From Undaria pinnatifida (taxonomy: Eukaryota; Sar; Phaeophyceae; Laminariales; Alariaceae), in NCBI GenBank assembly GCA_012845835.1, contig JABAKD010000011.1, positions 8,742,381-8,806,380 on the forward strand: DNA of 64,000 nucleotides, read 5' to 3'. Below, piece after piece: positions 37,601-49,600 of this stretch. A program made the position numbers and the translations under genes. Positions within the stretch are counted from its first letter, which is position 1, and the number at the start of each line of letters is the position of its first letter. Under the pieces are notes generated by a model. That model was not told the DNA's origin and ran no database searches. It worked only from the letters and a program-made list of their open reading frames with translations.

Positions 37601-40600
37601 TGGGGCAGCACGCCAGCGTCATTTTAACGTTTATCTTTTCTTTGTCAGTTACCGCTAGCCACAAGGACGCCAATTCCACCTGCGGGCCACGTAGAAATCG
37701 CCTCACACACAACGTAATGCTACATTAATTACCGTGCGTCCTTCGCATTTTTTTCGCTAAAGCTGCGGGGTTAGACCCGGAAAATAAATCTGCACGAATC
37801 GTTGATTTAACGTACAAATAAACAGTACCAAAAAAAGTCAGGTTGGCCCGTCCACATGCCCACAGCATTCACATACTCCCTCCTCTGCAGCTGCCATGCT
37901 GGCGGATACTTCGCACGAAAGTGCAACTGGTTGGGTTTGGTCACCTTTTCGAATCTTGCGATGCTCTTCTCCATCGCCCCCAGCACGGTGACATACCACA
38001 CGGCCTCCATCGCCTCGCGCCTCCGTCGTACCCTCTCCTCCCTCCGGCGCCGTACAGTCCGCCTCCCGAGCCACCCCCTCACTACCTGCCGTGCCCCGTC
38101 CAGCATATTGGTGGAAGGGTTGCCGGGAACTTCATTGAGATATCTTCACGATAACGTCACATCAAGCACTGTTGTTGATGCTGTTTTTTCACGTAATCAG
38201 GTCTTAGTATTGATTAGCCTGTCTAAATGTCAACCGTTTTCGAACAGTCCATCGTAGACAGGATTGATCGTTAAAGCTGTTGGGCGCGCATATCTCTATC
38301 TCTCGCATGCAGAGTACAAGCGACAACATTGACGAAAAACAATCGAGAGATTGAAGACGACGGTAGAGGGTATCGACCGCATCGCATCCATTCCACGAGC
38401 TCACCCGCTGACACTCCACAGCGTTTTGATGCAACCACTCCACCGACGCTCCTCCGTCCTCGTCCTCGACAGTCGCCAGCAACCGGCAAGGAGACGGCTT
38501 CCGCGTCCGAACCCCGTTCCCCGCCCACATGCCGCCTCGCTTGCTGTTTCCGACGTGGCCGTCGCCGTAGCCAACGACCCCGATCCCCCCACAAGGGCTC
38601 ATGCCGCACTCACACAGAACGCGCAGCCTGTGAGACAAGAATGACGAAAGATGTGTTGGCTCGGCACGTGAATGAGAGACGATTCTGATTGAAGGAAAAG
38701 AGCGACCAGGGTTGAGGCTCGGGGCGACTTGAGCGAGAGGAAGGTCCAGATGGGACGCATCCCACGCTAAGGGGGTGCAGCAGGGGCTTTCCTAGCTCCT
38801 AACCCTAAGGAGATCAATATAATATCTCACCATCACCCGAAGCATGACTTCAAACACACTCGTTCGCGCGATGCGACCGACGCTTCTGCGCACGGTATCA
38901 ATAGTCCTCAAGCCGTTTGTCTCGTGAATCGTATCAGAATGACCGATCGTTCTACATTGAGGGTCTCAACCCCCGGTCAGAAACGCAAGGCCGAAAAGTG
39001 TAAACCCTGCCATGGGATGACTCAAGACGACCTATGGGCGCCGACGCGGTTGTCCATCGTCGGTCACCGTCGGGAATGTCTCCCTGAAGCCTATAGGTCT
39101 TGGTTCGTCGCCCGCAAATTCGCATTCGAAAAAGAGACGGCGGACAAACCTCTTGCCGGTGCGGGCAAGTTCAGATTCGCGGATTCACCATTCACTTCGA
39201 AAAACGCCTCTCTTCCACGTGATCCTCTTACCGTGCGCGCCGACAGTTTCCGCTCTCGAACGACGTCCCAGGCAAAGGGCGGAAAAACTGCAATCGGATC
39301 TGAGAGCTACACCGCACACCTGGCACGATGGAAGCTACTACTACTACATCCTCCGGGGAGACGGGACACAGGTAGAGGCATGCCCAGCGTTTTGTTTCTG
39401 AGGGCCTCGTCACTTAAGATATATACAATTATATTATATATATATCTATGTTGAGGAAACACAACCCGTAATACGCGTGATCGGAGTATCACACACAGCT
39501 TGCAAAGATGAGTTTCGACAAAATCTTCGATCTCAAAGCAGCTGGAGGGTATTTTTTTGTTTTCATAGTACATATGTGTATTCTATACCCCTCCGAGGCA
39601 AAAGCTACATTTTTTTTTTTTCGGGACTCTTGTTTCAGAGGGGGGGGGGTTGTCGTCCGTGTTGTTTGTTTGTACCGCCGTTACTCACTTTCTGGAACAC
39701 GGTTGTATGTCGTGCCCCTGATGGCAGGAACGCGCGCACTTTCGGCACACGCACGACAGACCGCAGGTGGCGCACATGAACAGGGGTTCGGGGTTGAGAC
39801 CCGCCTGGCCCCAGGGGGGTCGGCGAGGACAGCGCCACAGCTGGAGAAGGGTCGATTCCCATTTCTTCATTCCCACGTGCCTTTTGTTTTTGTGGCAGGC
39901 GACGACGACACGAGGAAGAGAGCAGACAAAAAAACGGGTTTCGCGTTTCATGTGCTTGTTTGTTTACAGATCGATCGCGTTATCGGCGCATGCTCTCCTG
40001 TAAAGGGTTGCTCCGAATTTTCCCCAACCTAGTCACTCGGGAGGGGGGGGGGGGGGGGTCAGTATTTTTTACCCCAGACTGTCTTTGACGAAATCGTGGA
40101 CGGCTCATCCGACTAACCATCCCAAGGCCTAGGTGCACAACAACAAAAAACAATATATATACATACATATATTGGGCCAATGCGACGGTGGGGGCGTCAC
40201 TTTTTTTTTTTTTTTTCGGGGTGGCTTGGGGTTACCGACGCGAGCGACCCACCTGTTCCTTCGCGACGCCACTCTTGTTGAACGTTCGCGCTGTTCCTGT
40301 TTTTTTCGATCAGAATCCGCTACTTGGGATGGTAAGCTACGCTGCGTGAAGAAAAAACACTCCTGTGTTTTTTCGTCCGTGAGGTACAGAGTCATTCGTG
40401 GGAGTGGTGGAAACCCGGTAGTGGAAGTCGGGGTGGGCTAGTGTTAAGATGCGGCCTTGAAGGGCCGATAATTGCCTGATTCGATAGATAATTGGCCGTT
40501 TCATATGGTGATAGGTTGGGCGTTTTCTTTTCGGCAAAGTAAGGAAACGAAATATACGAAACCGAGGCATGAACCTCGGTCTTCAAAGATGCGATCCGGG

Positions 40601-43600
40601 GCTCTGGTGCAAAATATATTACGGCTAAGAAAGCGAGTACTCACCGAGGACCTGAGGACCTGCTTAATAGGCAGACCTGCAGGAGACACTCTGTGTCCCA
40701 GCCCCCATTACCTTAACTGTACCCTGGTCGATTGTGTGCAGCACCTCAATTGAGGACTCGTCAGTCGAAAGTGACTGATACTCTCGCATGTCCGCTTCGC
40801 TTCGCGATACTCCGACCACCAGTGGTATTTTGTATTTGGCACGCTTGTTTTTAGTCTCGTGCAACTTTTTTCTAGCGCAAAGCCGCCTTCTGTGTGTGGG
40901 AGAAGTATTCATTTTTCTTATTTTCTTCCAGGTTGTTTTGTTCTACACAAACGCGGTGGGTTCAATGTTTTTTTTTCAGGGATGGACATAAGACATTGTT
41001 TTAAAAATATCCCACCACACAGTCGAACCACCGTGGTAATATATGGCGACCTTCTTTTTCGCGACCGTCTTGGTGGGTATCGTGGCTCACCAAAACGAAT
41101 AGAAAAATACCGGATGGCGGGGGGATGGAGAAATTATTTCCATCCGCACTGATTCAACACGTGCAATGTTAAAAGTAATTTCCAACTTCGAAGTATACAC
41201 GTGTAGGGGGAGGGGGGCGGGGAAGGGGGAAGAGGTGGAGACGCCTGTTACGACAGCGGTCCCCATCCCTTTTTTTTGGCCAATTTTTTTTTTATTAAAT
41301 GACGGGAGCGGGCTCCTAAACCAAATGTAACGTCATCCTTGTGTTTTTTATATATATATATATTTGATTTGCGAGTTGACGAAGGAAGAAATAGCTGGAG
41401 TCTTCCTCTCGCGATAGAAATGGGAGGCGAATAGCGTAGTGGGGGAGGGGTGTGGGGGGGTGGGTGGGGGGGGGGCATGCTTAGTAACCCCGGATCGGAG
41501 CTACCCCTAGGGAGAAAGATAAAAAGGAAAGTTCGAAGACATTAGAAGGGATGAGCAAAAAACAAAACAAAACTGTAATTCAAGGCAAATACTTACGTCT
41601 ATGTCCGAGGGAGACGCTATCGATTGCACAGAGTGTACTCCCCCCCCCCCCGCCCTTTCCCCCCCGTCTTCCTCACCTCTCAGCCACCTTGCGCCACTGC
41701 TTATCCTTATCCCACCCTTTGGGGGGAGGGGAGTTCGACAGAGCCAGCGCGGAAGCGTGTCGCTCTCCTGCTGTGAGCGCCACAACCAAGCGCCTTCCTG
41801 CACCCGGAAACTCGACCCTAGTGGGTGCCACCTTAGGAGGCGAGCGGGCGAGACAAACGCTGTCAATCAAATAACAAACTCTTACGTATGTCTGGTGTTG
41901 ATAGAGGAATGGGGGGGAAACCCACCACCGTTGCGTAATGAGGAGTTTTCCCCCCCCTTCTGACGAGTGAGTACCCGGGGATGGTATGTTTCCCCTTCTG
42001 AAGAAAACGGACGACAAGCCTTGACGGCGTGAAGGGAACGGGCGGGGCGTGCTTCTCCGCGTAGTGCTTCACAGGTATCGTTTGGGGGGGGGGGGGGGGG
42101 GGGAGGTGCTGCCAGCACGACGGAACAGTTGCATCGATGAAAACCTGTGTCGTTCCTATCGAATACGAAAAGCACACATGGTGTGGACCACGTCGGACTC
42201 ACGATCGCAACCGCCTGCATCGGGGCACTGGGTTTTCCCGGTATTGGGAGAGAGTCGCTCGGCAGACGCAGTGACGCTAGACCAGGTAAAACGCACGTAA
42301 CCGTAGAGCAGACCGTGGTTTGGTGCTTCCAGGGAGACCAAGGCGACAGAGTAGGAGGGGATCCCTCCAATTTCGATATTGAGCTTACTCCACTCGAGCG
42401 AATTGGCTCAATACGTCGCTCGTACACTCTACATGACATTTTTGCAGGTGCATCGAGACAAAACAAAACAAAAAATGGTGCTAAACATCACGCAACCGAA
42501 CGTTATATACTGCAAAGTAGAGAGGTAGCTACTCCCGCGGGCGGCTCTATCCCTACGAAAAAGCGCCCCCCCCCCCCCCCCACTGTGGTCTTCGTCCGTC
42601 TGAGATATCACACAGCCACCTCCGCGCACTTTGATCAAGACCTCTCACCCGCGTATCCTTGATCTTGCCAAGCCCAAGCTGCCCCTCCCACCCTTTCCCC
42701 CATGCCAAGAGCTGCCCTTGCACGTTGGTGGCCAGGCTGTAAGACTTTCCGGCGGAAACCCTCGTGATGAGCTCCTTCCTGGGTTTGTAGTGAAGGTGTC
42801 GATGCAATTTATTAATATTAACAGTCAAAAGTGTTGGAATATGTCACGCGGGGGTTACATGGAGTTCGGAATATATGACAGGCAGGGGTTGTCCTGAGCG
42901 GCAACACCAAACTAGACGACAATATTTCCTTCGGCGGCGTGAATGGCCGATAAGGGTAATATTGCCGGTAGCGACAACACCGGAAGGGGCAGCTGAAGGC
43001 TTAGGTTTACGTATCCATTAGCCTCTGAGTGTATAAAGGTGGGCTGGCGGCGGGAAATGAACAATTCGACGAGGGGAAGAGATTACTCAGCACGAACCGG
43101 CAGCATGGGGCAGAGGAAAGCGTTCATTCATATTGACGCGCACGAGTTTCCGGTGGCAACAGCTTGGTTTCCGGTGCTGCTGGTCTGCGAATAAAACTAA
43201 TGCCTTTGTGAAGCTTGAACCATACCTCGCACATATGCTTGTCCGGCATGCCAAGGCTGCGGTAACGTTCAAGTTGAGGCTCCTCTCTCGATTTCTCTCT
43301 ACACCCCAAAAAAAAGAATGGAGATTGAGAAACTTGAACGTGGAAACCGAAACAACAACTAGATGGCCTAGCTATACATACAACAACTGCTGTCGGGTAT
43401 ATTAATAGTGAGTTAGTTGACCATCGGTCTCTCAGAAAAACTGTTTCTTCCAAAAACCGTCACTCCTAGAAGTGCGACCTCTAAAGTGCACCTCTAAAGT
43501 GCCACCTCTGAAGTGCCACCTCAGTAGTGCCGCCGTAAAAGTGTCACCTCTATCCTAGCACGCGTGTTTTAATAGATGCTCAAATTCGAACAGCATGCCA

Positions 43601-46600
43601 ACTAACACCGTCGGCGCTGCACTGCATTTAACATTTGGTGTCATGATGCATCCAAAGAAGGACCCATTTCGATGAAGCTGTTCGTTCTCCTCACCTGTCG
43701 AAGGCGACCAAAGAGGGTGTCTTGACTTCGCCGACCTGAAAAGTCAGTTATTAGCAGTTGTTCGAGCAAACGTGAGAGGGGTCAAGGGGTTGTGGTCTGC
43801 GCATGCGAGTGTGCCAGGCTTATCGGCGAAGGCGACAAGGTCGGGAGGGAGACAAGGGGACAAGGGGATCGAAGAGCACAGGATTTTGTGGAATCTTTTT
43901 GACGAAACGATTAAAACGAGTGCGACGCACATAGCCGGCGAGGGCGACATGGACAAGGGGTCAATAGGATCGAATAACACCCACTCAGGTAGACTTTGCC
44001 GAAACGCTTATAATGAGTGTGACACGCTTAGCGGCGAAGGCAACATGGTCAGGGGGGCATTAGGACTGAAAACTCCGTTTTTAGACGGAAACCTCAGACT
44101 TAGCGCTCCTAACGAGTTTGAGGAGCTTGGCCACAAAGGCGATTCACGGCCGCCAGGGGGACGAAATACGCCAATTTACATGGAAAACCTCTGACTAAAT
44201 GCTTGAAAAGAATGTGAAACTCTAAGCGGCAAAATTGACACAGTGAGGGGGACAAGGGGACTTAAAAACGCCGATTTATGATGGAAACCTCCAACGAAAC
44301 GCTTGAAACGAACTTGACACGAATAGCGTCGAAGACGGTATAGTTGGAGAAGCGATAGGGTGAAAACTTCGGATTGATTTTGAAACCTCTAACCAAACGC
44401 TTGGAAGAAATGGACGGCGCTTAGCCGCGATAGTGACATAGTGACGAGGACAAGGGCATCGAAAAAAACGCCAAACGTTTAGCGGAAAACCTCTGACAAA
44501 ATGCTTGGAATGAGGGTGACACCCTTAGCGGCGAGGGAGACATGGCCAATGGGACATGGGGATCGAAAAGTCCGATAAATGAATGGAAATCTCTGACGAA
44601 ACACTTGCAGTGAATTGATATTGAATAGGAGCGATACGGCCTATCAAGGGGAGCAAGAGGTTGAAAAGCGCCGATATATTGTGGAACACTCTAACGAAAC
44701 GCTTGGAATGAATGCTACACACCTAGCCGCAAAGTTGACATAGTGAGGGGAACAGGGGCGTCTAAAAACGCCCAAATCTTGTGGTACACCTCTGACAAAA
44801 ATCCTTGTTATGAGCGTGATACGCTTGGCGGCGACGGCAAAATAGTCCGTGGGGAACTAAGACCAAAAGATGCCGATTTACGGCGGAAACTTCTCACGGA
44901 ACGCTTGAAAATAAGTTGATGCACTCGGCGGCGACGAGAGCATGGCACGGAGACAAGGGGACCGAAAAGTACCCCATTACACAGGAAACTCTGACGACAC
45001 GATTGGATTCACGAGGAAGCGGCGGACCAAATCAGTCGTTGATGTTCTTCTTGGCTTCCAGACGCGTAGAAACCAGACCCGCGAGCAACCACTTAGCTGG
45101 CACGACATTCTCCTTGGAGGAGGTTCTGCTCGGCGTGTTCTACGTCCACTCGCTATGCCAAGGTCGGCCTTCGAGCGTCAACATGATAGACATGTTGCGA
45201 TAACACCAAGAGTCGAAAATGATCCCCCGGCCCTTGCTGCGGCGTGGGGTGCACCTCATTTTGATGACACTCCCCACGGTAAGGGTTGCAGTTGTTGGAT
45301 TAACTAATAATGTATCTGTCCGATTGAGCTCCTCAGGTGAGGATCTGGCGGTTAGTCATTAGTCTAGTCATTTCACGAGTTTATTGTGTTTTATGACTAA
45401 GGCATAGAAGCTTGGTCGTTTTGTGCGAACGAATGCCTTCGAAGTCATGCAGTATGGGGTGATCGATATTGAGCTCCTCATGTGTGGAGCTCAGGGACTT
45501 TCTGCTGTAAACCCCCTCCGTCGGATGGCTCTATCTGAAACCTCAAATTTACATCAACGGGGAAAGTTGAACACGATTCCGCAGTAGTCCTGCCGCCGTC
45601 GCAGAATTCGAATAACAGTGAAAAGACAAACGCCGCGAACCCGGCTACACTGGGCATCTCTTCCGTTGAGGGGAGTCGGCAGCGCTCAGACACTCTTTGA
45701 GAAGAAAAAAGAGGTACTGTACTACAGTAGTACCTCCATCATAGCACTTGTCCATTACACTTCTTATTGTCGTATGGTGCGGAGAAATTGTGCGCTTGAA
45801 CTCGCAGGTAAGCTTGTGGGTGAGGTGTAGAGCCCCGTCAGTCGGTTAAAAATATTTTGGCGAATAAAGGGTACTGTATCCCGATCTGTGCCCTGTCCGT
45901 CAATAATACCTTGTTGCCGAAAGGAGGTACTGTACCCCAGACAGAGCCGTGTCCGTCAGCAATACCTTGTTGCCGAAAGAATGCACTGTATTCCCCTATT
46001 AGAACCCTGTTAGTCACAAATATTTTGGACGAAGAGAGGTACTGTACCCCAATCAGAGCCGTGTCCGTCAATAATACCTTGTTGCCGAAAAGAGGTACTG
46101 TACCCCAGACAGAGCCGTGTCCGTCAGCAATACCTTGTTGCCGAAAGAATGCACTGTATACCCCTATCAGAACCCTGTTAGTCACAAATATTTTGGACGA
46201 AGAGAGGTGCTGTACCCCAATCAGAGCCGTGTCCGTCAGCAATACCTTGTTGCCGAAAGAATGCACTGTACACCCCTACCAGAAATAATTTGGACGAAAA
46301 GAGGTACGTACTGCACGCCTATATCGTCACACGCGCCTTCCCCTCGGTGACAGTAGGCGATGCATGGAGACATACTGCCAGGGTTAAACAAAGACGAAAA
46401 CCGTCCGAATCATGGGGGACCCACGTAGGCTTCGGCCCAACCTGAGCGAAAAGGAATACATTTTTTCCCCACGGGTTTACAAGGGCAACCGGCGCATATC
46501 GATGAGCGGGGAAGATGTTGTGGGTCACTCCAAGTGCAACCCTTTTTTTGGACGACCTAGCCGCGTGGGGAGGGTATACTAACGTCAAGCAGTAAAAACC

Positions 46601-49600
46601 GACCAACGACCAACCCTAACTGTGTTACGCACAAGTTATTTCAGAAAGCGCTAACCCACAGCCGACGCATGCGACGACGTAGGGGTATTGATAACACCTT
46701 TTGAAAAGAAGAAAAAAATGGGATCTTAATAGAGTGTTTGCGAAAATACGTTTCTAAAAATTTACTTGCCTTCCGCTAAAAAAAGTAAATTGCCTTCCCA
46801 CCGAGTTTTTGGTGTGTTTGCGCTAGCGGTAAACAAAATCCTGCAGGCGACGCCTCCGAAATTTAAAAGGGAAACGGGGATGTGCGCGATTGTAATATAC
46901 GTACGAGTACATACAGCAGCAGCAGCAGTGCGAGTACTCGTAGTATTATACGATATACGAGTACTCGCTGTACGTACTCCAGTCTCGAGCCTCTCGTTCC
47001 AGGTGCAGCATACCAGGTACACAGTATAATACATGCAAGCACCCAACAGACTACAAATCAGAGGTATGGGGGTCTGTCTATACGTACAGCAGCAGCAGTA
47101 CGAGTTACTGGTGTATAGTACTATACGATACGAGTACTCGTTGTACGTACTCCAGTCTCGAGCCTCTCGTTTCAGGTGCAGCAGTACCTGGAACACGGTA
47201 CATGCAAGCACCCAACAGACTACAAATCAATGGTATGGCGGTCTGTCTCGCGCGTAAAAACTCCTTGTGAGCAGGGACTACCTCATTACACGTGCTACAA
47301 GCAGAGCAACGCCTTCCTCATGCGACGGAAGGGAAGGCGAAGCGCAGTTTCCCCATGGAACGTGGACCTGTTATTGCGAAGCACCACCCTGCGAAGAATC
47401 CGCAGTGCACGCAGCGGTTTAGTGCAGAGGAGTTTCCGCTCCTCTGCCCTAAACCAAAAAGTCATGCCACGCCTCAGTCGCGGTGATGTTGGAGAAGCGC
47501 GGTGGCTGCTGTCGCACAGATGGACCGATACGAGTCCTATCTTGCCAGATGCGGCACACGATAGCCGCAATCAAGGCGCGTGGTGTCGCTCTCTGCGTTG
47601 AGGCTCCTCTCCGCGTGCGTTCGACTCCGCCAGCTGCGAGAAGTTCACCACAGCTTGCAGCAAGCGCTGAACCCTTGGTCACGGACGCAGAGGGCAGCAA
47701 CAGACGGTTCATCACCGGCCTGATGCATATCTCTGATGTTACGCCTGCGCGTCGTGCTCAGGGTACTACCCTCTCCATCCTCCGTGCGTTCGCTGCTTGT
47801 GCTGCTGCTGTGCAAACAGCGGTGCTTGTCCTGTTTGTCCCGTGGTTGGGGCACTATTAGGCCCTTGCAGAGGTGTTCTGCCTCGGACAAATGCTCGGTG
47901 CGTTGTAGGCCAATAAAACAGAGAGACAAAATTTACCGCAACTTTTGATCAAAACCTACCTTCGATGAAGTACATTTTGCCTTTTTTTCAGAAATTTACC
48001 GCAAATCTTACCTTCGGGACAATTTTTGAACAAGTAAATTTCTAAAAACGTACTTTCGCAAACACACAAATGGTTAGGCTTTTAAACCCCAAAATTTGTC
48101 GAAAATGAAGAAAAAAATCGCAGTGTTTTTTTTTTCGCATGCTTACTTCACGTAGGCCATGGGATTCATACTTAGTTTTTTTTTTGTAAAACCAGGTTTT
48201 GGATGAGACGTGCACGGCGACTCGAGCCTGGAGCTCCAGAAAACATGTCGGCGCACCTGTACCGCCGCGTGTGTCTACTGATGATAGTTTAATTTTGCAT
48301 CCAACACGGTGATCGCCCAACGAGGCGGCCAGTACGGTGTCCGTTTTCCCTTTAGCCCCCCCCCCTCCCTCCCCCCACCTCCTGCGTCAAATCACCTTTC
48401 GCCCCAATCCGAGCTGTCCGCAGAACCCGTACCCCCAGGCGAAGGCAACACTTTCGGCGCCCCACGGGTTCGCCAGGGTTATCGGCACGTCTCGGTGGGC
48501 AAGCAAGATGCTGTGGGCCGCCCCAAGCGCCACCCCCTGGACAACACAACCGCGGAAACCCGGCGGCCACGACTTCAGACGGACTGGCTCGTGTCGGCAC
48601 CTGTTGTCGCCGGTGCCGAGGCGACCGTGCGCTCTATCGGGTTTGGTTGGTAGCGGCGACCAGCGTAGGATAGATAGGGCGAGAGTGAGGGTGGGCTTAG
48701 GCTTAGGGGTTAGGGGTTAGGGAATCTTGGTGGCAGCGGTGCCATGCAGAGAAAGGGGGACGGTGGGGACGGTGCTGGCCAGTATTGATGGTAGCGGCGC
48801 CAAGCCTAAAGTGGAATAGGGTTAGGGTGGAGGTGGTGACCAAGGCCACGGGAGGGGAGCCATCCCACTGTTTCTGGTAATGTTACAGCTGAGCTCCCAC
48901 AAGTGTGACACGGTTAAGGTTGGGGACCGGCGCCTGCAAACGCCGGTCGGGTTGCGCGCACGAACGAACGTCTCTTCTTCGAAAGGCGTGTTTTCGGGCG
49001 AAGAAAAAAAAACTTGAGCTCTTGTCGTGTTAGGAGCTCAGAAAGTTCTTAGAACCTTCTGCGGCTGCTGTATCCCTACCGTGGGATGGCTCACTCTTGT
49101 TTCGCAGTATGAACAGCATACCCTCGTGTATACCTGGTAGGTCTCATGGGGGCTTGGTTGCCGGGTTGCACGTTCAGGTTGCTGAAAGAAAAGGGGGTTT
49201 GGTGGGTCAGGTTGTAGATCTCGTCAGATGACTTCAGAAAGACAAGAGGGTCTACCTCTGCCACAGCGTGCGGCGAATGGTGGTGGCTGAGGCGAGCATG
49301 GGATCAAAGAACGAGGGCGACAACAAACATTCGTTTATAATGTTAGAGCTTCACTCGTTTTGTTTTTTTAAAACGTTTTTTGGACAAAACTCTTTGCAAC
49401 AATGTGGCGGTATACTCGCATTAGCAAGCCGATTCAAACGCGCTCTAGCGTTCGGTGGTAGCGACGACAAAACAGGGAAAAATACTGGTCGCCGCTGGTG
49501 CTAGCGGAATCAACCACAGAACGGGCGGGAGTGGAGAGAGTGGCCGATGTTGGAAGTAGCCAAAGCCAACAAAGCAAATAATGAGAGGTGGAGGGGGTCG

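Noticed and set aside
38086-38143. An upstream start for the IQ exon at 38143
   Set aside because: It fits exon 11 in phase but would skip the UBR exons and break the IQ motif. The acceptor at 38085 gives a complete IQ motif. Kept only as a possible isoform.
42203-42276. A possible extra exon of the RCC1 gene between 42.65 and 41.83 kb
   Set aside because: It has a GTGAGT donor and an RCC1-like tail, but its phase does not fit, while the exons on either side join directly in phase and in RCC1 register.
43770-45015. CRISPR array
   Set aside because: Units are about 100 bp and diverged along their whole length. There is no constant repeat with unique spacers, and the genome is eukaryotic.
45838-46288. 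Genes on both strands of 142-143 codons
   Set aside because: Open only because the tandem unit is a multiple of three.
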